DNA from: an uncultured Collinsella sp.
GTDB taxonomy: Bacteria > Actinomycetota > Coriobacteriia > Coriobacteriales > Coriobacteriaceae
DNA: 64,000 nt
Assembly (NCBI GenBank): GCA_902493375.1
Contig: CABUPH010000003.1
Span: 1 to 64,000, forward strand
Direction: 5' to 3'
This document shows, in pieces, positions 43,248 through 52,800 of this stretch. Position 1 is the first letter of the stretch. Each line of letters opens with the position of its first letter. Made by a program: the position numbers and the translations under genes. Under the pieces are notes generated by a model. That model worked only from the letters and a program-made list of their open reading frames with translations, did not search any database and was not told the origin of the DNA.

Positions 43248-43658
43248 CTACCTCACCTCGCTAACATAACGGGACGTATCGAGGGAGTAAACCTTGCCCT
43301 GGCTGTCGGACACGGTGATGTGCGCGCGCCATAGTGTGCCCGCGCTTCGCTCGACCTGTGCGGTCTCGCAGGAGACCCTGTAGCCGTCGCGGCCCTTTAA
43401 GGCGACGCCGCGTCCCACCTTTTTACCCGCAGCGACGCCGGCGGGGTCGGCGGCGAACTCCTCGGCGGCGTTTTCTGCCACGTTGACCGCCTGACATAGG
43501 CGTTCGGACTGTTGAGATGCCGCGATGGATCGGGAAAATAGCTGTGTCAGGACGCCCATGGACGAAACAAGGGCAACCAGCAGGATGAGTGTCTCGACTA
43601 CAAATGCCGTAGTCGATTTAATGTGTCGAGAATCGTTATGTGCGTTCGCCAAGGACAT
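43248..43658 (-). CDS. pilin-like protein with Glu5-type helix
   Basis: 136 residues. The N-terminal STTAFVVETLILLVALVSS puts a Glu at position five of the hydrophobic helix if cleavage occurs before AFVVE, as in type IV prepilins, although the usual Gly before the site is replaced by Thr. The rest is a small globular domain with one Cys pair (LCQAV, VSCETA). It starts one base after the stop of the upstream gene, with GGGAGG eight bases before the ATG. Probably a minor pilin. Confidence 0.65.
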   Translation of the reverse strand: MSLANAHNDSRHIKSTTAFVVETLILLVALVSSMGVLTQLFSRSIAASQQSERLCQAVNVAENAAEEFAADPAGVAAGKKVGRGVALKGRDGYRVSCETAQVERSAGTLWRAHITVSDSQGKVYSLDTSRYVSEVR

Positions 43659-43659
43659 G

Positions 43660-44199
43660 TCACTCGCCTCCCTGCAGGTAGCGGAGGGCGACTTCGCGGG
43701 TGCCCTGATCGGTCGTGACGGTCAAAAGGCCGTTGTCGTACGTAAAGGCAAAGCTCGATGAATCGGTAATCTTGCTTGCCTTGGAGGGGGTGTATTCCGT
43801 TCCTGCCAGGCTGTATTCCTGCACGATGCTGCCCTTGTAAAGATACAGGCGCGTTTCGTAGGTGCCAGAATCGAGGTTTTGGACAATCACAAGCGATTTG
43901 CCCTCGGGGCCGTCTCCGACGGCGACGGCGCCCTTGGCGTCGTCGGCGCGCACGATATTGCAGATAAGCTCGATACCCTCGCGATGGGAAACGTTAGCGG
44001 CCTGTGCGTCGGAGACGTGCCGATACACGGTGACGCCGGCGATCAGCGCCAGCAGCAGTGCGATAAAGAACACGCAGAGCAGCAGCAGCGGGAAGAGTCT
44101 GCGATACTTGCGCTCGGTATTGCTCCTTGCGGAGGCTTCGGATAGCTTGGACAGTGCGGTGATGCAGTTGCTGCCTGCGATTTCGTCGACATGGCTCAT
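43660..44199 (-). CDS. single-TM protein of the pilus-like operon (possibly DUF4860)
   Basis: 179 residues. A cytosolic N-terminus of ~35 residues, a TM helix (LFPLLLLCVFFIALLLALIAG) and an extracellular beta-rich domain (RLYLYKGSIVQEYSLAGTEY, FAFTYDNGLLTVTTDQG). It resembles what I know as DUF4860, but that is from memory and unchecked. It overlaps the preceding gene by four bases (ATGA). By position it may be an assembly component or a minor pilin. Confidence 0.6.
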   Translation of the reverse strand: MSHVDEIAGSNCITALSKLSEASARSNTERKYRRLFPLLLLCVFFIALLLALIAGVTVYRHVSDAQAANVSHREGIELICNIVRADDAKGAVAVGDGPEGKSLVIVQNLDSGTYETRLYLYKGSIVQEYSLAGTEYTPSKASKITDSSSFAFTYDNGLLTVTTDQGTREVALRYLQGGE

Positions 44200-44522
44200 C
44201 GCGGCATCACCACCACGCTAGGCACGATATTGTCCGCGAGGTGCTCGTAGCTCACAACGTAGTCGTCATGGTCGATGATGAGGCCGTAGTGCTCTTCGAG
44301 GTGCTCGACTGTCTTGGGGTAGCTACCCTCTATGGCGCAGCATTGCCGCGCGGAGTTAAGAATGGAATTGCGAAGCGCCACAGCTCCCTGTTCGCGCTGC
44401 GCGCGGCGGATAAAGAACGCCCCGCCGGCGATGGCGACAACAAGAAGCACGGCCACCGCGGCGGCGATAATGCCCCGCCGCTTGCGTGCCCGCAGCTCTT
44501 TGTCGGTTATCTCGTGAAACAT
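44196..44522 (-). CDS. small single-TM protein of the pilus-like operon
   Basis: 108 residues. The leader ends KRRG, followed by the helix IIAAAVAVLLVVAIAGGAFF and a ~70-residue domain containing Cys-Cys (ARQCCAIEGSYPKTVEHLEEHYG). The segment AIEGSYPKTVEHLEEHYG resembles the N-terminal alpha/loop region of GspG-type major pseudopilins. No Glu5 is seen. It sits between pilC and the three other small genes, and is a candidate for the main subunit. Confidence 0.6.
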   Translation of the reverse strand: MFHEITDKELRARKRRGIIAAAVAVLLVVAIAGGAFFIRRAQREQGAVALRNSILNSARQCCAIEGSYPKTVEHLEEHYGLIIDHDDYVVSYEHLADNIVPSVVVMPR

Positions 44523-44543
44523 GCGAAAACGTCTTTTCTGCAG

Positions 44544-45596
44544 CTAGGCGATGGAACCCATGATACCGATGAGCGGCAGCATGACGGCGATGAGCGTGGC
44601 TCCCACGGCGACGGTCAAAAACCCGGCAAGCACCGGCTCGACGTTATCGACCACGGCGTCGAGTTGCGAGATGGCATCGTCAAAGAAGATGCCGGCCAGC
44701 TGCCCGAGCACCTCGTCGGCGGAGCCGGAGTGGATGCCCACGGTGAGCATGCGTCCGTAGATGGGCTCAAACACGTTGTTTTCGTTGATTGCCTGGCCTA
44801 GGCTGCGCGGGTTGTCCAGGCTGACCATGCTCTGATGCGCCCGCTGTAGCTTGGCGCTCAGCTCGTCGTGATCGACCGCCGCCGCTGCGCGCTCAACGGC
44901 AATGCCGTCCTGTACGCCCGAGGCGACAAAGGCCGAAAGCGCGCTGGCAAAGCGCGAGACGGCCAGCTGATACATGGCGTCCCTGGTGAGCGGAAACTTT
45001 TCGAACATCTTGATAACGCGGATGCGGCCGGTTTCGGTGCGCGCGAGTACGGCCACAGCGAGCGCGCTGGCCGTGGCCACAAGCACCACGACCAGCGCGA
45101 TCCAGCCAATCACGGCGGATGCGCCGATCATGGAGAACGAGCCAGACGTGAGAGAGCCGGAGATATTGGAATAGGCGTCGGTGAACGTCGGCAAAATGAA
45201 GGCTACGGTAAATATAAGGATGCAGCTCATAATGCACAGGAGCGCTGCCGGATAGACCACGGCGTTGCGCAATTTATTAAAGATACGACCCTCGCTGTCG
45301 TAGTGGCGTCCCAGGCTGCGCAGGGCGCGCTCAATGCGTCCGGATGCCTCGCCAATACGCACCATCTCAACGGCGTATTCTGGAAAAGCGCCCGTGCTTT
45401 CCATGGCGGTTGCGAGTCCGGCGCCATGGATAAGCTTGGCATACACGCCGTCGCATACTGTTTTAAAGTGCGACTGCTCGCGTTTTTCCGCAAGCATGTA
45501 GACGGCTTCTTCGGTCTGAATGCCTGCCGAAAGCATGGTGGCGATGCTGTCGCAAAAAGCGCTGACCGCGCTGCTCTCCAATAACTTTTTCGCCAT
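44544..45596 (-). CDS. type II secretion/type IV pilus inner-membrane platform protein (PilC/GspF)
   Basis: 350 residues with two T2SSF domains: an N-terminal cytosolic helical bundle (FCDSIATMLSAGIQTEEAVYML) and TM segments (AVVYPAALLCIMSCILIFTVAFILP; IGWIALVVVLVATASALAVAVLA), then a second bundle and a C-terminal TM (AGFLTVAVGATLIAVMLPLIGIM). PilC couples the cytosolic ATPase to pilin polymerisation. It is first in the tight cluster, 22 bases ahead of the next gene and 37 bases after the transglutaminase lipoprotein. GGGAG precedes the ATG. Confidence 0.9.
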   Translation of the reverse strand: MAKKLLESSAVSAFCDSIATMLSAGIQTEEAVYMLAEKREQSHFKTVCDGVYAKLIHGAGLATAMESTGAFPEYAVEMVRIGEASGRIERALRSLGRHYDSEGRIFNKLRNAVVYPAALLCIMSCILIFTVAFILPTFTDAYSNISGSLTSGSFSMIGASAVIGWIALVVVLVATASALAVAVLARTETGRIRVIKMFEKFPLTRDAMYQLAVSRFASALSAFVASGVQDGIAVERAAAAVDHDELSAKLQRAHQSMVSLDNPRSLGQAINENNVFEPIYGRMLTVGIHSGSADEVLGQLAGIFFDDAISQLDAVVDNVEPVLAGFLTVAVGATLIAVMLPLIGIMGSIA

Positions 45597-45633
45597 TTAT
45601 CTCCCTGCTTTCGTACAAGCTATTTGACACTGC

Positions 45634-46566
45634 TCAGTATACATAACGATCGGTGTATTCCTTTCCATCCCCCACGTTTTTGTTATCCCCGCCCGCGGCG
45701 AATGTCAGGTCCACGCGCGACCATGTGTTTTTGTCTACGCTAAACTGCGCGTTTTTCCAGGTGCCATCGATATAGACCATGATCCACGCATGATAGATCT
45801 GGTCGGGGGATACATAGCCGGTGACAATTTTTGTGGGGATGCCCACGCTACGAAGCATAGCGGCTCCCAGGCTGGCGTAATCAAAGCAGACGCCCTTTTT
45901 GCTTGTAAGGGTTTTGTCGGGATTGGGGATATAGCCCGTGGCCTGCTTAAGTTTGGATGCCTTGTCGTTGTCGTAGGAAACGTTATCTACCACCCACTGG
46001 CAGATGTCTTTTACGGCATCGCCCTGGTTTTGGGCGTCTTTGGTCAGTTCGCGCGCTTTTTTAACGCATGCGCTGGTATCGGTGTAGTTGCAATACACGT
46101 TGGGCACGGTAAAGGGCGCTCGCTCGCTGCTCAACGCTACCGAGACGGTTGCGCTGAGCAGCTCGACATAGTTATCGCCTGAGGTATTTTGCATCACGCG
46201 GAACTGATAAGCGCCGTCGCCAAACGTAAGGGGGCAAATGATGGCCGTGCCGTCCTGCGGCAGGTCATAGCTGTAAGTTGCCTGTCCGCTGGTGACGAGA
46301 AACTTAAGTCGTTGCTGGTTGGTGGCCGCCGCTCCAACGTAGCCATCGCTTACGCACGAGGTGTCGATAGAGGCGCCGTTGGATGATTGTGCCGCATCGG
46401 CATGAAAGGCCGATGCGGAGATATGCTTGGGTGCCGAGAAGTCCGCCCCAGAGGTTTCGCCTGACGAGCTCCCGCAAGCGGCGAGCGTTAGCGCGACAAG
46501 CGCCAGCAGCACCGTACAGACGATGCGTGCCCCGGGACGTGCCCTATGTGTAAAAGAAACGCTCAT
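45634..46566 (-). CDS. transglutaminase-like lipoprotein
   Basis: 310 residues. The signal peptide ends in the lipobox TLAAC (Cys31). After a Ser-rich linker and a beta domain, the C-terminal half is a transglutaminase-like Cys protease/acyltransferase fold: nucleophile Cys in SKKGVCFDYASLGAAML, His in YHAWIMVYIDG, and a later Asp. Such proteins crosslink or cleave at the cell surface; the substrate is unknown. A TATACT box sits seven bases before the ATG with no ribosome site, suggesting a leaderless mRNA. It is immediately upstream of pilC on the same strand. Confidence 0.8.
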   Translation of the reverse strand: MSVSFTHRARPGARIVCTVLLALVALTLAACGSSSGETSGADFSAPKHISASAFHADAAQSSNGASIDTSCVSDGYVGAAATNQQRLKFLVTSGQATYSYDLPQDGTAIICPLTFGDGAYQFRVMQNTSGDNYVELLSATVSVALSSERAPFTVPNVYCNYTDTSACVKKARELTKDAQNQGDAVKDICQWVVDNVSYDNDKASKLKQATGYIPNPDKTLTSKKGVCFDYASLGAAMLRSVGIPTKIVTGYVSPDQIYHAWIMVYIDGTWKNAQFSVDKNTWSRVDLTFAAGGDNKNVGDGKEYTDRYVY

Positions 46567-46892
46567 TCGGTTGAGTATAGACGCTCATGCGTCATGGGTG
46601 GCTGCCATATTGGTGCTTATGGCAAAAGGTGCGTTGTGCAACGTTATCTAAATGCTGGCCCAGCAATGATGTTTAACGTCCAAATCGGTCTATCTCTATA
46701 GTATATTGACTGTGACTAATTCTATTGATTTGCGCCGTTCTGCCAGACGGCGCGTTCAATTTGGTCGTTGGCAGGGCCCGCACGATGGCGCGGTGACCTG
46801 CTCGGGCGGCATGATCCGCGTGAGGGCGCGGTGACTTGCCGGGTGACGCTATCCCGTGTGGGGGCACGGGGGACCTGTTGGAGTGAGGAACT
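46567..46892. other. divergent intergenic region with structured leader of the giant adhesin
   Basis: No gene is seen in these 326 bases. The left end carries the TATACT box of the minus-strand lipoprotein. The middle has a GCGCCGT/ACGGCGC hairpin (about 46733-46755). The right part has a near-direct repeat GGCGCGGTGACYTGC starting at 46787 and 46824, followed by a CCCGTG/CACGGG stem just before the adhesin ribosome site. Confidence 0.5.
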
Positions 46893-49800
46893 ATGCGCAA
46901 GAACGATCGATTCGAGCAGGAATTGAACGTTGTCGGTGCCGCACGCCGGGCAAAGGCCTTTGGCATCAAGACTATGACGGTGGTCGTGACGGTAGCAATG
47001 CTGGTCTCGGGCGTGCCGACAAGGGTGATTGCCGAGGGTCTGCAAGAGGCAGGCGTTATTGCCGCGCAAGATTCGACGGACCAGAGTGCGTCGAGCAGCG
47101 GGCAGCAGGAAACTGCTCAGTCGAATACGCAGGAACAGCCTCAGGCGGCGTCTGAGCAAGCGGCTCAGCCCAGCTCGCAGGACAATGCTGCCACTGCGCA
47201 GAATAACTCTACGTCGGCCCAGCCTGCCCCGTCTGCTCAACCCTCCCAGCAGACGGCAACGGCCGATATCGCCCTCACGCTCAACAACGCCTCCATCACG
47301 TACAAGGGCCAGGTTGTTGCGCAGCCGGCCCAAAAGGTGACGGCGCCTACGAGCGACAGCTTTGAGTTCACCGTTCAGCCGGACAACGGCTACAAGCTGA
47401 GCAAGGTCACCCTCACGGTTAGCGGCACCGACCGCGAACTCAAGGCCGATGCCAATGGCTTGTACACCGTAGACGCTGCCGACGTGGCACAGTCTCCGCG
47501 CGTCACGCTCGAGACCGAGCAGGAAAAGGCCGCCGAGCCGGCAAAGGAGGCCACCCCGATCGAGGAGACCGAAGGTGTCGATGACGAAAGCGCGGCAGCC
47601 GATCAGTCCAAGGACAAAAAGTCGGACGAGAAGGACGTTAATGCCGTAGATGTCGCGGCGCCGGCTAACGCTAAGGCAGCGGACAAAACCGTTGAGGTTG
47701 GTGGAACGGTCCCCATTACCAGCAATTTTGGTGGTAATTCAGATGAATGGACCTCTTCTGACAGCAAGACTGCTACGGTTTCTGGCAGTGGTAGGAGCGC
47801 GATGGTGACTGGCAAGAAGACTGGCACGGTTACCATTACGCATAAGTACTACGGGTGGTTTGGGAGCGAAAAGACCGAGACCTTTACCGTCCAGGTCACA
47901 CCTGCCCAGCCCAAGATCTCCGGTGCGGATACCGTCAAGATGGGTGAGTCTGCTACTTTTACCGTATCTGGCTTTGAACAGGGTCAAACCGTTCAGTGGA
48001 GGTCCGAAAACAGCAACGTCGCTACTGTCGACGCCAGTGGCAACGTGACTGGTGTTCATGTTGGCAAGACGAATATCATTGCTTACACCAATAACCAGAG
48101 CGTTTCTAAGCAGATTGAGGTCAAGCGCGACGATTCGAGCGGTGGCTATTACGTCTACCTTTACACCAAGGCCGAGGGTAACACGGACGGCCTTGCTCTG
48201 ACCGTGAATAGTTCTGGTTGGTACACCATTGGCCGCGTCTGGGTTGCGGGTATCCAAAACCCTGCCCAGGCCCGCCAAAATGGAAAATCTCAGACAAACG
48301 ACAGTTTTAATAAAACAATTGAGGCTCTCAACTATCCTGACAATATCGATCTTTACGGCGTGAACAGTATCAATCTATCTGATATTAATTGGCGCGCGTC
48401 CGGCGATTATGGAATTACTCTTGCCTCTGGTGCCAACGACTACCCCGAGGCAACGGGCACGCAGTGGCATTTAGACGGCTATGTTAAATTCGACTATTTC
48501 GGTTCCTTGATCTTCCACTACAAGGATGCGAAGACCAAGGATAAGATTGCAGAAGATTACACCACGACCGCTAAAGTGACGGACGAGAACTTCGACTTCT
48601 CCTCGCTCAAAATTTCGATTGCCGGTTACACGTACGATCATGCCGATCCTGAGTTGGTGAAGGTCGAGAAGAATCAGACCAAGGAAGTCACCCTTTATTA
48701 CAATAAGGGCACGTTCCCCTATACCGTTAAGTATTTGGAAAAAGGTACCGGCAGGGAGCTCCGGACCGAAAAGAGCGGTGCCGGTGAATATGGCTCCACG
48801 GTGACGGAGAACGCTAAGGACATTGATGGCTACGAGCTTGCCGATGGCACTCAAAAACAGCAGAGCATCCAGCTCGGCACCGGGGACAATATTATAACCT
48901 TCTATTACAAGAAGGCACCGGCCTCCTATACCGTTAACTATTACTGGAACGGCACGACCGAAAAGGTTGCCGACTCCACGACCGTCGAGACCCGCTATGT
49001 GAATGACGAGGTTACCGAGAGCCCCATCGATGTCGCCGGCTGCACTCCGGTAAGTGTCGAATCCAAGAAATTCAAGTTGGTCAAGGATAAAAGCAAGAAC
49101 GAGATCAACTTCTATTACTACAAGAACGTTGAGCTAACGGCCAATTCCAAGATCGTTCCTTATAACGGTGAGCAGCAGAGCGTCTCCGGCTTTACCGGTG
49201 CCCCCGAGGGTGCCAACTTCTCTGAGATTAAAGTTAGCGCATCTGGCACCAATGCCGGGACCTACCCCGCCAACTTTGCAGAAGGCACCGTTGGCAAAGT
49301 CGATAAAACCGAGAAGTACATTGTTGCTAACGCCACTAACGGCAAGCTTGTAATTAACCCCGTCACCAAACAGGTGGTTATTACCATCACTGGCCATAAT
49401 GGTGGCAAAAAGTACAACGGCGAAGAGCAATCTGTGTCCGGTTACGATGTCTCCGGTCTGCCCAAAGGCATGACCAAGAATGACATTACATTAACCGGTA
49501 AGGCAGAGGCCAAGGGCACTGATGCCGGTACTTATGCCATGGGCCTTAAGGCGTCACAGTTCTCGCTTACTAGCGATGCTGCCAAGAACTTCACTAACGT
49601 GACGTTCGAAGTGACCGACGGCGAGCTCACCATTGCCAAGCGCCAGGTCACCCTTACGTCTGAGGACGGGCATAAGAATTATGATGGTAAGACGTTGCAA
49701 CGTCGCACTAATCTTAAGGTGAGCGGCGACGGTTTCGTGGGTAAGGATGACGTGCTCGCCAAGGATAAGCTCACTTGGTACGATGCTGACAACATCCTAC

Positions 49801-52800
49801 CCGGAACGTATGCAAACAAATTTGACCCTGCTTACACTAAGGGCACTAATCTAGATAACTATGAGATTACATGCGAGTTCGGTAAATTGGTGGTAAACCC
49901 TCGTACTGAGAAGGATAAATATCAGGTTACGGTTACCGCCAACTCTGATACCCAGACGTACAACGGCGATGAACACAGCGTTTCCGGTGTGAGTGGCACC
50001 ACCTATACCAACAAAGAGGGTGCGGTATTCACCATCGAAGGCCTGAGTGCTAACGTTTCTGGCACCGATGCTGGTGAGTACACCAATAAGGTAACTGGCA
50101 CCGCTGTGGTGAAGGATGCCCAAGGTAACGACGTCACTTCTCAGTTCAAGGTGACTACCGCTGACGGCAAGCTCACCATTAACAAGCGCGACGTGACCAT
50201 TAAGCCCAAGGATGCCACTAAGGACTACGATGGCAAGAAGCTTGTCGCGACTGATTGGGAGGTTGTGAGCGGTTCACTTGGTTTTGTTGAGGGTCAGGGC
50301 ATTGCCAAGCCCACGTACACTGGCTCTCAGACAAAGCCTGGTTCTAGCAAGAGTGGAATCTCGAAGTGGGGCTATAAGGACAATACCAAGGCAGATAACT
50401 ATAACATCAAGACTGCAAACGGCATGCTGACTGTGACCTCGCGTGGTGCGACTCAGACCATTACGGTTGAGGCCAATTCCACCGACGCGACTTACGATGG
50501 GACTGAGCACTCTGCCAAGGGCCTCAAGTCCACTACTTTTACTGTCGATGGAGAAACGTATACCGTTTCCGGTCTTACTACCGATGATCCGGCCGAGACC
50601 AACGCGGGCACCTACACCAACAACATTACCGGTACCGCTAAGGTGACCGATGCCGATGGCAATGACGTGACGAGCGAGTTTAAGGTTGAGACCAAGAGCG
50701 GCACTCTTAAGATCGCTCAGGCCAAAGTTACCATCGCTCCGAAGGATGCATCTAAACCCTACGATGGCACGCCGCTTGTTGCGTCCGATTTCACCGCTAC
50801 CGGATTTGTTGGCAAAGACGGCGTGACCAACGTCGTCTACGAAGGCTCCCAAACAGATGCCGGCAATAGCAAGAGTTCTATCGTTAGCTATGAGGCTGCA
50901 GAGGGAACCAACCTCAACAACTACAACATCACCAAGGGCACCGGCGCCCTTACAGTGACCGCTACTGATGCTGCCGTTGTTGTCAAGATCAAGGGCAACA
51001 CTGACTCCAAGAAGTACAGCGGTAACGAGCAGAGCGTCTCTGGCTATGCCGTCACGGGTGTGACCGTTGATGGTAAGGATTCCAAACTGTATGGTGCGAA
51101 AGCTGGAACCGACTTTACATTCAACGGCAACGCAACTGCGGCTCGTACCGATTTCGGCACTACGAACATGGCCCTCGCAGCGGACCAGTTTAGGAACACC
51201 AACGGGAACTTCTCTAACGTTAAGTTTGAGGTTGTTGAAGACGGCTCGATGACCATCACCAAGCGCAATGTTGTGCTGACTTCTGCAACTGACAAGAAGT
51301 CCTACGACGGAACCGCTCTTACTAACGACAACGTTGCGGTCTCGGGTGATGGATTTGTCTCGGGTCAGGGATTCACGGCTAACGTGACTGGCTCCCAGAC
51401 CGATGCTGGCTGGAGCGATAACACCTTTACGCATGAGCTTACCGGCGGCGCGACCGAGGGTGAGAACGGCAATTACAACATCACTACCGTTCCTGGTAAG
51501 CTGACTGTTGAAGCTATTGCCACTCCCGTGACGGTTACCATTGTTGGCGACCAAAAGTACGGGACCTATAACGGCAAGGCACTCAAGGCCGAGGGCTATA
51601 CCTTCACTTCTGATAACAAGCTGTACACCCAGGATAAGGTTACCTTTAGCGGTACCGCCGAGGTGTTGCGCACCGATGCCGGCAAGACCGAGATGGGCTT
51701 GACAGATAAATTCACCAATGCCGACACCACCAATTTCAAGAACGTCACGTTTAAGGTGACTGACGGCTATGTAGACATTGCCAAGGCTCCCGTGACTTTG
51801 ACGTCCGCCAACCTCTCCAAGCCGTACGACGGCACGCCGCTCACTAACGGCGAGACCGCGCTCAAGACCGAAACCGGCTTTGCCGACGGCGAGGGCGCAA
51901 CCTACACTTTCACCGGTTCCCAGACCATTGTCGGCTCCAGCGCCAACGCCTTCAGCTACACGCTGAACGACAACACCGAGGCTGAGAACTACACCATCGA
52001 CAAGACCGAGGGCACGCTGACCGTTACCAACCGTGATGCCAAGTATGAGATTACGGTTAAGGCTAAATCGAATAAGACTACCTACGACGGAGAAGAACAC
52101 TCCGCCAAGGGCCTGGAAGAGACCGAGTTTACGGTCGACGACCACAAGTACTTTGTCTCTGGACTGGACACTGAGAATCCGACCGAGGTCAACGCGGGTG
52201 AGTACTCGAACAACATTATCGGTACCGCCAAGGTGACCGATGCCAAGGGCAACGATGTCACGGATCAGTTTGCGGTCACGACCGAGAACGGTTCCCTTGT
52301 CATTAATAAGGCGAAAGTCACCATGAAGTCCGCTTCTGACGAGTGGACCTATGACGGCAACGAGCACGCCAAGCACGAGATGGAGTCCGTGACGGGCTTC
52401 GCCGAGGGTGAGGGTGCGACCTTTGCCTATACCGGCGCCATCACCAACGTTGGCGAGACGGACAACACCTATACCTACGCCCTCAACGCCAACACCAACG
52501 CAGATAACTACACGTTTGCTACGCCTGAGTACGGCACCCTGACAGTGAACCCGGTTATCGATAAGGTCACCGTCACCATCACTGGCCACCAGGACATCAA
52601 GCCGTACAACGGCTCTGAGCAGTCCGTGACCGATTACGAGTTCGTCTCGGACAATAGCCTCTACACTCAGGACAGCGTTAAGTTCACGGGTGACGCAACC
52701 GCAAAGGGCACGGCTGTTGGTACCTACAACATGAACCTTGCCAAGGAGCAGTTCTCCAACACCAACAAGAACTTCTCCAATGTTGAGTTTGTGGTTGAGG

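Noticed and set aside
46780..46892. Cyclic-di-GMP or other known riboswitch before the adhesin
   Set aside because: Stems are present, but I could not match the conserved core bases of any riboswitch class I know.
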